The position numbers were made by a program, and so were the translations under genes. The notes beneath the pieces are model-generated. The model was not told the DNA's origin. It worked only from the letters and a program-made list of their open reading frames with translations, and searched no databases. Shown piece after piece: positions 34,373 through 42,451 of a DNA stretch of 64,000 nt; positions within the stretch are counted from its first letter, which is position 1; each line of letters begins with the position of its first letter. Source of the stretch: JAPPLB01 sp965218555 (lineage in GTDB: Bacteria > Acidobacteriota > Terriglobia > Bryobacterales > UBA6623); NCBI GenBank assembly GCA_965218555.1, contig OZ244625.1, positions 3,906,001 to 3,970,000 on the forward strand, in the 5' to 3' direction.

Positions 34373-34984
34373 ATGCCGTTCAACACCGTGCGAAAAGAGC
34401 TGGAGCAAGCCCGCCGCGAGGACGGACGCTTGCCGCCTGGTCAGTCCCTCACTCTCAAGTGGCCGGTTCTTCACGAGGGCGCCGTCCCCGCCTTCGACCC
34501 CGAGCGCTGGAGCTTCTCGGTGCGCGGCCTCGTCGAAAACCCTTTCGAGCTTGCCTGGGACGAGTTCCAGCAGCTTCCTCGAACGACGGTCATGGCCGAT
34601 TTCCACTGCGTCACGACTTGGAGCAAGTTCGACAACCGCTGGGCGGGAGTGCCGTTCTCCGTCATCGCCGAGAAGGCCGAGCCAAAGCGGGAAGCAAAAT
34701 TCGTTATGGTCAAGGCCGAGGGCGGCTACACCACGAACGTCTCGTTGGCGGACTTGATGCGGGACAACGTGCTCTTCTCCGACAAGCATGAGCCCGAGCC
34801 CCTCACGCCGGAGCACGGCGGGCCGCTGCGTCTGGTCGTCCCACACCTCTACGCCTGGAAAAGCGCCAAGTGGGTACGTAGTTTGGACTTCATTGCCGAG
34901 GACCGCGCCGGCTTCTGGGAACAGGTCGGCTATCACATGTACGGTGATCCGTTCAAAGAACAGCGCTACCGGGAATCGAGTTGA
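34373..34984 (+). CDS. Sulfite oxidase-like molybdopterin-dependent oxidoreductase
   Basis: 203 residues of the short 'sulfite oxidase-like' group (YuiH type). The molybdenum-ligand cysteine is in DFHCVTTWSKFDN near residue 80, and PLRLVVPHLYAWKSAKWVR is the conserved C-terminal block. There is no signal peptide or heme domain. The electron acceptor and substrate are unknown. The gene is followed 43 bases later by a small gene of unknown function. Confidence 0.9.
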   Translation: MPFNTVRKELEQARREDGRLPPGQSLTLKWPVLHEGAVPAFDPERWSFSVRGLVENPFELAWDEFQQLPRTTVMADFHCVTTWSKFDNRWAGVPFSVIAEKAEPKREAKFVMVKAEGGYTTNVSLADLMRDNVLFSDKHEPEPLTPEHGGPLRLVVPHLYAWKSAKWVRSLDFIAEDRAGFWEQVGYHMYGDPFKEQRYRESS

Positions 34985-35027
34985 CGGTGGAAGAACCTCC
35001 GAGTAGTCCCGTCAAGCCCGCAAGAAT

Positions 35028-35429
35028 ATGTCGTGGCTAGGCCGGTTGTTCAAGAAAGACAAGAAAACGCCCCTGCGCGGCATGCGGCCCATCCGCCGTG
35101 AAAAGACTTATTCGGCGGATACCGGCTACGTCTACCAATACGTCTACGAGGGTTACCGCGAGTTGAAACAGGCCGACAAATCCGGATTCGAGCATGTCTT
35201 CAGCGTGACGTCGGATCGCATTTCGCGTTTCCCGATCAACATCTTTCTGACTCACCAGGTCATCGAGACCTGGCAGGCCGGCAATAATCGCGAACTGACC
35301 GCGACCGAGCAATATGCCATCGTCAAGATGACGTTGTTTGCAGTGTTTGACGAGCGAACCGACTTTGAGCGGAACGTCAATGTCAGTCTCGAGAATGTCG
35401 AAGAGCACGCTGAGACTCTGGATCTGTAG
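35028..35429 (+). CDS. Small protein of unknown function
   Basis: 133 residues beginning MSWLGRLFKKDKKTPLRGMRP, a basic start, then a mixed alpha/beta sequence with VYQYVYEGYRELKQADKSGF. Cytoplasmic by appearance: no signal peptide or membrane segment. I do not recognise a family. The coding quality (no rare-looking stretches, good length, same strand as the preceding gene) supports a real gene. It lies just before the duplicated TPR/vWFA region. Confidence 0.65.
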   Translation: MSWLGRLFKKDKKTPLRGMRPIRREKTYSADTGYVYQYVYEGYRELKQADKSGFEHVFSVTSDRISRFPINIFLTHQVIETWQAGNNRELTATEQYAIVKMTLFAVFDERTDFERNVNVSLENVEEHAETLDL

Positions 35430-35727
35430 AGGCGCTACCTATAGGCGTACGATTTCATACAAGCTGTGAAGCGTAGATCAAGCGCCCCGCGGCGCCCGCG
35501 AAAAGCGTTTCGCGGCCGTCAACGACGCTATTAACGGGCTATCTATGACTTCTTGATGCTCCGCCGCCCCGATCTCGCAACCTTTATGTTGTTTGCGACG
35601 CCATACTGCACAACCGTTGGCCTTGGTCGCAGGGGTTTTCAGTGTTAGCCTTAATGACAGTTCCAGAGTGAATGCCCGTGATCGGGGGATGCTCATGCAA
35701 CGGATCAAGATTCTGGCTACCGTTCTA

Positions 35728-36839
35728 TTGAGTCTCGCATAATATACCGTCAATCAAAACAAAGAGAAGACTGCTTCCAGAAGGCAGTAATCAAGCGCGG
35801 TTTGCGGCGCATGCGGCGCAGCGCTTGGCGAGCCCGCGCACTTAGCTCGCGGTAGTCCTTCGGACAGACGTTGGGCAGTTCGTGCTGCTTCCAGTAGGCC
35901 CAGAAGTACTGCACCGGGTTCAGCTCCGGCGCATAGGGCGGCAAGTACTCCGTCACGATGTGCCCCTTGGAGAGTTCGATGAACTCCCGCACCAGGCGGC
36001 TGCGGTGGGCCGGCAATCGATCCCAGACGATCAGCAACGGTTGGTCGATGTGACGCACGAGCGCTTTGAGAAAGTCGATCACCTCGGCTTGGCTGATCGC
36101 GCCCGGATCGAGCCGGAAGTAGAAGTTGCGCAGCGTCAGCCCCGCTGCGACGGAAAGCCTCTGCCCGTTGAAGTTGAACGCCAGGACGGGCGTCGGGCCG
36201 CGCGGCGCCCAACTGCGGCAACGATGCGGCTTCTGACTCAATCCGCTTTCGTCGATGAAGACCAGCGTACGGCCTTCGGTTTGGGCTTTTTTCAAGGGCC
36301 GGGGAAGTCTTGCGCTGCCAAGTGCGGAGCGCCTTTTCGTTGCGCTCCCGCGCCTGGCCGAGCGGGCGTTGCGGGCTCCAGCCGAGCCCCCGCAGGATCT
36401 TCCAGACGTGGCCTTCGTGGTAGTCGACCCCGAACTCCTCTGCGATCAGGCGAGCCAGCCGCGGACAAGTCCACAGCGGCGTGGGGAAGCCGTGTGCCTC
36501 GGGGCCTGCCAGCAACAGCGACACCAGCCGTTCCCGTTGCGCGGCGTCTAACAGCGTCTAGCGCGTCTAACAGCGGCTTGCGCCCGGCTCGCCCGGCTTG
36601 ACGCAGCCCGGCCGGTCCCTGCCGACGGTACTGCCGCCGCCATGCACTCACGGTTTGCCGCGCGACCTTCAGCCGTCTCGCCGTCTCGGACTGATTCAGG
36701 CCTTGGTCGAGCAGTCGCATCGCTTCGAAACGGCGCTTCTCCAGCGCCTGGAAATCCCGCTTCACCCCTTTGGGGTTGACTATACATATATAGATGCTGC
36801 AAATTACTAAAAGATGTCATAATATTTTGCGGGACTCAA
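35728..36839 (-). mobile_element. IS630-family insertion sequence
   Basis: 1112 bp flanked by TA on both sides (35726-35727 and 36840-36841), the target duplication typical of IS630. The ends are inverted repeats: ttgagtctcgcataatat on the left and ttgagtcccgcaaaatat on the right (minus strand). It is inserted inside the signal-peptide codons of the first TPR gene, with its transposase on the opposite strand. The transposase frame is broken, so the copy can probably no longer move by itself. Confidence 0.92.
35750..36765 (-). pseudogene. IS630 transposase, broken in two places
   Basis: The protein is spread over three frames. The N-terminal helix-turn-helix (GLNQSETARRLKVARQTVSAWRRQ cut here) runs from 36765 to about 36575; the middle (PRLARLIAEEFGVDYHEGHVWKILRGLGW) lies in a second frame to about 36300; the DDE part (TLVFIDESG, LIVWDRLPAHRS, YLPPYAPELNP) in a third frame to 35750. 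The first break coincides with a 13-bp direct repeat (36544-36556 and 36563-36575) that adds 19 bases. The second is in a run of six A (near 36292-36297), where five would restore ALEKAQTEGRTLVF. The third catalytic residue, normally Glu in NPVEYFW, reads Gln (NPVQYFW). Confidence 0.85.
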
Positions 36840-36880
36840 TAGGTTGGTTGTTTACGACGGCTGTCTGGTCTCAACAAGAC

Positions 36881-36960
36881 GGCGGCACCGGCGGCACCAC
36901 TGGCGGCACGACCGGCGGCACGACAGGCGGCACCACCGGTGGCGCGACCGGTGGCGGTGG
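36881..36960 (+). repeat. Gly/Thr-coding short repeats
   Basis: Imperfect 12-base units (ggcggcacg acc and variants) repeated about six times, encoding GGT-GGT-type residues just after the signal peptide of the first TPR protein. The paralogue has a shorter version at about 38950-39005, so the array has changed length since duplication. Confidence 0.8.
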
Positions 36961-38244
36961 CCGAAGTACGGGAAACCTTCCAACCACCGGCGGTCAGCAG
37001 GGACGTACCACCGACCCCTACGGGCGGCAGCAACAGCGGCAGCAGTTTCCTCGATCGGACTTCGGGCGCCTGCGGCGCCCGTTGTACCTCAGCGGCAAGG
37101 TTACGTTGGCGAACGGCATGACGCCTCCTGAGCCGGTGAGGATTTACTTAGATTGCAATGGTCAGCGCCGGCCCGCCGGCTTCACCAATTCCAAGGGTAC
37201 CTTTAGCGTCGATCTTAACGATCGCCACACCGCCTTTGCCGATGCGAGCGTAGGAGGGATGGGGCAACAGCGCAGATTCAGCAGCGGCGGCCTCGGACGA
37301 GTCAACCTGTTCGGTTGCCAGCTTCTCGCCGAGTTGGGCGGCTATCAAGCTGATCCGATTCCGTTGGGTAGTCGCAGCATCTTTGACAATCCCAATGTCG
37401 GAACGATGGTCCTGCGACGCTTGGATGGTGTAGAAGGTATGTCCATCAGTTTCACCAGTCTGTCAGCCCCCAAGAAGGCCAGAAAAGCCTACGACAAGGC
37501 ATTTAGGGAAATGCAGAAGAGGGAGCCGAACCTGCAAAAGGCCGAGAAGGAATTGGAGACGGCGGTGGGCTTGCACTCCGAGTACGCCACGGCCTGGAAT
37601 ATGCTGGGCCGCGTTCGCATGATGCAGGACGACCGGGAAGGCGGCCGGGCCGCGTTTGAGAAGGCTGTCGAAGCCGACCCGAAATACCTCGATCCCTATC
37701 CCGCTCTCGCACTTCTGGCGCTCATCGAGCAGCGCTGGGACGATGGCCTGCAGTGGTCGAATCAGCTTCTGCGGCTGAATCCCCACGTTGCGATTGCGCA
37801 TTACTATTCGGCCATTGCAAACTTTTATTTAGGCCGGATGGAGGCTTCCAAGAAGTCGGTGCTCGAGCTCAAGGAGAAAAGCGCCGACGGAGATTTTCCC
37901 CAGTCGCATCAGATCCTCGGTATGATCCATGCTCAACAGGGGCTCTACGAGCAGGCGGCCATATCCTACCGCGACTATCTCACGGTGCAGCCCGACGGGC
38001 CTGTCGCTTCACAGATCCAACGTCAACTCCACGATTGGGAAGTTCTGGGGGTGATCCGGAAACAGCAAGCCGCGGCGGCGCCGACTGCTGCCGTCCCCTA
38101 GAACTGACCCGGATATCTCCCAAGCGGTGAGGAGGAGTGTGTGGGCGGGTCTCAGTTGGTGAGATATCCAGGCTTGGCCGATGACATCAAATCGGTTGGG
38201 TTCTAATACTCCGCCAGCACCCGTCCCTCTCCATGATGGGTGCG

Positions 38245-38593
38245 TCAGGTCGACTTCGGGTAGTATCCGGTCTGAGCCTGCACCTTGAGAGTCTTGCGTC
38301 GCGTGCGCAAGTTGATTTTGCGAAGTCCGGCGCCGCTTGAACTGCTTTCGGGTGAGAGACCGATGCTGTACTGGCTGCGCAGTTCCTTCCGGATCTCATC
38401 AAAGATCTGCCGCAGCGTCCGCTTGCGCGACACCTCGAAGACGTTGCCGCCGGTTTCCCTCGCCATCTTTTTGAGCGCCCCGGAACCGTCGCCCACGAAT
38501 CCCATCCGACCATAGTAGAAATCGCGGTTGTAGCACCGCACTCCGTACACCACGACATCGGATTTGTGAGCCGTTTCGACCGCTTTCTCACGA
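38245..38593 (-). pseudogene. Truncated vWFA-related gene (3' part only)
   Basis: About 116 codons, REKAVETAHKSDVVVYGVR to the end GYYPKST, closely match the C-terminal third of the intact vWFA-related gene at 40320-41294. Upstream of 38593 the similarity stops at once and the next sequence is the start of the second duplication unit (38626). The N-terminal two thirds, including the metal-ion site, are missing. An open frame continues to 38640 but has no signal peptide. The truncation is the direct result of the tandem duplication. Confidence 0.85.
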
Positions 38594-38877
38594 GCTGGCT
38601 CCGCGAAACCTGCGGATGGCCTCGTGGCGTACGATTTCATACAAGCCGTGAAGAGTAGCTAAACGACCCGGCGCCTCTGAAAACTGCTTCGTGAGAGTCA
38701 ACAATGCTATTGCTGGCCTATTTATTGACTTTTTGATGCTCAGCCAGCCGCCCCGACCCTGCAACCTTCATGTTGTCGGTGACGCCTTACTGCACGACCG
38801 AGGGCCTTGGTCGCAGGGGTTTTCTGTGTTAGCCTTACTCACAGTTCCGGTCTGAATACTCGAGATGGGGGATGATC

Positions 38878-40182
38878 ATGCAACGGATCAAAATTCTGGT
38901 TACTGTTCTAGTTTTAATGTGTGCGACGGCTGTCTGGTCTCAACAAGACGGCAGGGGCGGCGCCACATCCGGCGGCACCACCGGTGGCACGACAGGTGGC
39001 GGTGGCCGAAGTACGGGAAACCTCCCAACCACCGGCGGTCAGCGGGGACGAACCACCGACCCCTACGGACAGCAGCAACAGCGGGTCCCTCAACCGCAGT
39101 TTGATCGCCCGTTGATCCTCAGCGGCAAGGTCATGTTGGGAAACGGCATGCCGCCTCCAGAACCGGTGAAGATTTACTTGGATTGCAACGGCCAGCGCAG
39201 ACCCGCCGGCTTCACCAGTACCAAGGGCACCTTTAGCGTAGATCTTAACGATCGCAACAACATCGCCTTTGCCGATGCGAGCGTCGGAGGAGTGCCCGGC
39301 AGGCTGCGGCAACAACAGGGCGGGTTCGGCGGCGTGGGCACTGACCTTTCTACCCGCGGCGACGGCCTCGGACGTGTCAACCTGTTCGGTTGCCAACTTC
39401 TCGCCGAGTTGGGCGGCTATCAAGCTGACCCGATTCAGTTGGGTACTCGCAGCGTCTTTGACAATCCCAACGTCGGAACGATGGTCCTGCACCGCTTGGA
39501 TGGCGTCGAAGGTTCGTCCATCAGCGTCACCAGTCTGTCAGCCCCCAAGAAGGCCAGAAAAGCCTACGACAAGGCTTTTAAGGAGATGCAGAAGAGGGAG
39601 CCGAACCTGCAAAAGGCCAAGAAGGAATTGGAGACGGCGGTAGGCTTGCACTCCGAGTACGCCACGGCCTGGAATCTGCTGGGCCGCATTCGCATGCAAC
39701 AGGACGACCGGGAAGGAGGCCGGGTCGCGTTTGAGAAGGCTGTCGAAGCCGACTCGAAATTCCTCGATCCCTATCCCGTTCTCGCGCGTCTGGCGCTCGC
39801 TGAGAAGCGCTGGGACGACGGCCTGCAGTTGTCGAATTTGCTTCTGCGGCTGAATCCCCACGCCTGGATGGCACATTACTATTCGGCCATTGCCAACTTT
39901 CGGTTAGGCCGGATGGAGGCTTCCAAGAAGTCGGTGATCGAGCTCAAGGAGAAAAGCGCCGACAGAGAGTTTCCCCAGTCTCATCAGATCCTCGGCATGA
40001 TCCATGCTCAACAGGGACTCTACGAGCAGGCGGCCACATCCTTCCGCGACTATCTCATGGTGCAACCGGATGGGCCTGTCGCTTCACAGATCCAACGTCA
40101 ACTCCACGAATGGGAAGTTCTGGGGGTGATCCAGAAACAGGAAGCCGCCGCGGCGCCGGTCGTTGCCGTCCCTCAGAACTAA
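38878..40182 (+). CDS. Exported TPR-repeat protein
   Basis: 434 residues. Signal peptide MQRIKILVTVLVLMCATAVWS, then a Gly/Thr-rich and Gln-rich linker (to about 75), a beta-sandwich-like domain (LILSGKVMLGNGMPPPEPVK ... GTFSVDLNDR, about 80-210) and at least four TPR-like helix pairs (about 225-400), for example ATAWNLLGRIRMQQDD and QSHQILGMIHAQQGL. It is probably periplasmic and binds other proteins; the precise job is unknown. An ATG six bases earlier (38872) is possible, but ggggg lies too close to it. It converges with the vWFA-related gene, and the same pair is present in the first duplication unit. Confidence 0.85.
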   Translation: MQRIKILVTVLVLMCATAVWSQQDGRGGATSGGTTGGTTGGGGRSTGNLPTTGGQRGRTTDPYGQQQQRVPQPQFDRPLILSGKVMLGNGMPPPEPVKIYLDCNGQRRPAGFTSTKGTFSVDLNDRNNIAFADASVGGVPGRLRQQQGGFGGVGTDLSTRGDGLGRVNLFGCQLLAELGGYQADPIQLGTRSVFDNPNVGTMVLHRLDGVEGSSISVTSLSAPKKARKAYDKAFKEMQKREPNLQKAKKELETAVGLHSEYATAWNLLGRIRMQQDDREGGRVAFEKAVEADSKFLDPYPVLARLALAEKRWDDGLQLSNLLLRLNPHAWMAHYYSAIANFRLGRMEASKKSVIELKEKSADREFPQSHQILGMIHAQQGLYEQAATSFRDYLMVQPDGPVASQIQRQLHEWEVLGVIQKQEAAAAPVVAVPQN

Positions 40183-40319
40183 CCTGGAAATCTCTCACGT
40201 GGCGAGGCGAAGTTTGTGCGAAGGGCCTCAGGTGGTGAGATATCCAGGCCAAGCGGATGACATCAAACCGATAGGGTTGTAGAACGCCGACTGTGCCGGT
40301 CTCTCTCCCGGCAGGCCTG

Positions 40320-41294
40320 TCAGGTCGACTTCGGGTAGTATCCGGTCCGGGCCTGCACCTTGAGGTTCTTGCGTCGCGTGCGCAAGCTGATTTTGCGAAG
40401 CCCGGCGCTATTTGAACCGCTTGCAGGTGAGAAACCGATGCTGTACTGGCTGCGCAGCTCCTTCTGGATCTCATCGAAGATCTGCCGCAGCGTCCGCTTG
40501 CGCGACACCTCGAAGACGTTGCCGCCGGTTTCCCTCGCCATCTTTTTGAGCGCCCTGGAACCGCCGCCCACGAAGCCCATCCCGCCGTAGTAGAAAGCAC
40601 GGTCGAAGTAGCGCACGCCGTACACCACGACATCGGATTTGTGCGCCGCTTCGACTGCCTTCTCACGATTGACGCGGCTACCGTAGTCGACACCGTCGGA
40701 GATCAGCACGATGGCCTTGCGCCCCACTTGCCTCTGCATCATCTCATCGGAGGCCAGATAGACGGCGTCGAAAAGAGCCGTCCCCACCGGCGGTCCTGAA
40801 CTCGGTACAGGTCCGGGATGGATGCCGCGGTTGGCTCCCTCCACTTGCAGGTCCTCGAGAGATCTCTCCAGCAGCTTATGCGAGCCTGTCAAATCCTGGA
40901 GCAATTCGACATTGACGTCGAAGCTGATCAGGAATGCCAGATCCTTTTTTAGCCGGAGCACCTGCGAAAAGAATTGGCCGGCCGCCCGCTGCTCTTCGAG
41001 GATCAGACGTTCCTGGCTCACGCTGGTATCGACGAGCAGCCCCACCGTGAGAGGCAGATCCGTCTGTTGAGAGAAGTAGCGAATCTGTTGGCGCTTGCCG
41101 CCCTCCTCCAGAATGAAGTCGTCTTTAGTCAGGTCGGTGACCAGGCCGCCCTTGTTGTCCCGCACCGTGGCGAGGACATTTACGACCTCCACGTCCACCG
41201 TGATGATCGCTTCTTCCTGAGCTCCGGCAGGTCGGCCCAGCCAGGGGGCCGCCGAGGAAGCAACAAGCAGGGAGATGGCCTTTCTTCGATGCAC
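40320..41294 (-). CDS. vWFA-related Acidobacterial protein
   Basis: 324 residues with a GTG start. An N-terminal leader MHRRKAISLLVASSAAPWLG (twin arginine) ends in PAGAQ. Then comes the family opening DVEVVNVLATVRDNKGGLVTDLTKDDF and a von Willebrand A fold with the metal-ion site DTSVS (about 89-93), DLAFLISFD, PPVGTALFDAVYLAS and KAIVLISDGVD. The C-terminus LRSQYSIGFSPAS...RTGYYPKST is characteristic of the vWFA-related family almost confined to Acidobacteria. Likely exported and involved in protein binding; function unknown. It converges with the TPR gene and was duplicated with it. Confidence 0.92.
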   Translation of the reverse strand: MHRRKAISLLVASSAAPWLGRPAGAQEEAIITVDVEVVNVLATVRDNKGGLVTDLTKDDFILEEGGKRQQIRYFSQQTDLPLTVGLLVDTSVSQERLILEEQRAAGQFFSQVLRLKKDLAFLISFDVNVELLQDLTGSHKLLERSLEDLQVEGANRGIHPGPVPSSGPPVGTALFDAVYLASDEMMQRQVGRKAIVLISDGVDYGSRVNREKAVEAAHKSDVVVYGVRYFDRAFYYGGMGFVGGGSRALKKMARETGGNVFEVSRKRTLRQIFDEIQKELRSQYSIGFSPASGSNSAGLRKISLRTRRKNLKVQARTGYYPKST

Positions 41295-41601
41295 AGCTCT
41301 ATTCCTGGGACGTTCAGGCCACAGCGCCGGTTTCCCCGAGCCCGGGCTGCAGGCGGCCGTTGCTGGCAGGCCGACTATAAATTATCGCAGTTCAGGTCCG
41401 ATATTCGACTCGCCTTTGGCGCGTTCATCGGATTTTGAGTCCGTTGAACGTGGAGCTTCTTTCATTGGCCATGCCGCCCACGGCCGGCAAACCGCCGCGG
41501 CTCAGAGCCGACGAAGAATTATCTCGAACAGTGCCCGAGCTATGCCGCCGCAGACAGGCGTCTCGAGCATCAGAGAACGAACGGGTGCTTCAGCACTACC
41601 G
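41295..41601. other. Intergenic region
   Basis: About 300 bases between the start of the vWFA-related gene and the end of the small membrane protein gene. Both are on the minus strand. It should contain the vWFA promoter; AT-rich sequence near 41378-41390 (actataaattatcg) is the best candidate, but no paired boxes can be defended. Confidence 0.45.
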
Positions 41602-41814
41602 TCACTCGCTCCGGGTCACGACGGACCACAAGTAGAGCAGCATGCCGGCGCCAACAAGCAAGGTCCCCAGGCACAGGAACAGAAAGAGCGAAATGGGATG
41701 GATCCAGAACAGGGTAGCCAGTTCGACCCCAAGCCCCGAAGCGATCAGCAATCCGGATACCTGGAGTCGTCCTGCGAATCCGGCCTGCCGGCTCAGCGAT
41801 CGAATCCGGCTCAT
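41602..41814 (-). CDS. Small two-helix membrane protein of the cytochrome operon
   Basis: 70 residues with two hydrophobic helices (GLLIASGLGVELATLFW, about 21-37, and PISLFLFLCLGTLLVGAGMLLYL, quoted in part, about 40-62). Its ATG overlaps the stop codon of the tetraheme cytochrome gene (ATGA at 41811-41814), so it belongs to that operon. No cysteine pair or heme site. It may stabilise the membrane cytochrome; the family is not recognised. Confidence 0.8.
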   Translation of the reverse strand: MSRIRSLSRQAGFAGRLQVSGLLIASGLGVELATLFWIHPISLFLFLCLGTLLVGAGMLLYLWSVVTRSE

Positions 41815-42428
41815 CGTAGGGCCTCAGAGTCCCAGCGCTGGAACCGGTCCAGCTTCGCGATCTCGTGAATCAAGTTGTGACACATCAGACATGACTTCGC
41901 GCTATCGAGCAGGTCGGTCCGGAATGGCGTGTGGGCTGCCTGCTCCTCATACGACCGCGCCCCTTCGTGGCATTCCAGACAGGCCCGGTTCTCATACGGC
42001 TTATGCAACTTGACCGGATCGGAGGCAGAGCCCCAAACGTTATGCTACACGTGCCTCACGCCGCGGATCTTGTCATCAAGGTCGCCGAACATCGTGTAGT
42101 TTGTGTGGCACGTATAGCAGGCTTGGTCGATGGGAATTCGCTTGTTCTGATAGTGCGCGGCAGGGAGAAAACGAGCATGGTCAATGCGGAGACTTTCTCC
42201 ATAGGGCTGAATGATGTGACAGGAGAGGCAGAACTCCGTTGTCTTGGCTTGTTCGTAATGTTGACTGGCGCCTCCCAGCAGCAGGAGCCCCGGTAGTACA
42301 AAGAGAGCAACAAAAGCCAGGATCTTGCCCCCTGTAGTGGCAGCCAACTCGGGCCGACGGAAAAGAACCGCAATCACCGCGAGTGTTGCGATTGCCAGGG
42401 CTGACAGGCTAATGACGTAACCGGTCAC
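41811..42428 (-). pseudogene. NapC/NrfH-type tetraheme quinol dehydrogenase with in-frame TAG
   Basis: Read through, the protein has 205 positions: one N-terminal membrane helix pair (SLSALAIATLAVIAVLF; FVALFVLPGLLLLGG), then four heme sites: CLSCH, CYTCH, CLECH and CLMCH. This is the layout of NapC/NirT/NrfH cytochromes, which pass electrons from membrane quinol to a periplasmic enzyme. A TAG at 42047-42045 (codon 128) splits it between the second and third heme, in DDKIRGVRHV-stop-HNVWG; both sides are in the same frame and well preserved. A Tyr or Trp codon would be one base away. GTG start at 42428, 23 bases after the octaheme gene, which should be its partner. Confidence 0.87.
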
Positions 42429-42451
42429 TGAAAAGGGCTCCGTGCCGCCGG

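Larger units (their letters stand above)
35695..38101 (+). pseudogene. TPR-repeat exported protein gene interrupted in its signal peptide by IS630
   Basis: The original start is the ATG at 35695. Its first 11 codons (to 35727) read MQRIKILATVL; the coding then resumes at 36842 as GWLFTTAVWSQQDGG, beyond the insertion, exactly in frame. The intact paralogue at 38878 reads MQRIKILVTVLVLMCATAVWSQQ, proving the reconstruction. After the leader come a Gly/Thr-rich stretch, a beta-rich domain (LYLSGKVTLANGMTPPEPVRIYLDC) and TPR helices from about residue 215 (ATAWNMLGRVRMMQDDREGGRAAFEKAVEADP, quoted in part). An in-frame ATG inside the insertion (36794) could give a 435-residue product, but without a proper leader. 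Probably no longer exported. Confidence 0.88.
35444..38593. repeat. First unit of a tandem duplication (TPR gene plus vWFA gene)
   Basis: From ggcgtacgatttcatacaag at 35444 the sequence is homologous, base for base over long blocks, to the stretch that begins at 38626. The similarity covers the upstream region, the TPR gene, the gap, and the 3' part of the vWFA gene on the opposite strand, where it stops near 38593. The first unit is longer only because of the IS630 element (35728-36839). Confidence 0.85.
38626..41294. repeat. Second, intact unit of the tandem duplication
   Basis: Begins with the same ggcgtacgatttcatacaag as the first unit. It contains an upstream region with a conserved block ggccttggtcgcaggggttt, the intact TPR gene, and the complete vWFA-related gene on the opposite strand. 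Confidence 0.85.

Noticed and set aside
36285..36300. Programmed frameshifting at the A-run of the IS630 transposase
   Set aside because: The shift needed is +1 (or -2), not the usual -1 on a slippery heptamer, and a second, unrelated break lies upstream; decay is simpler.
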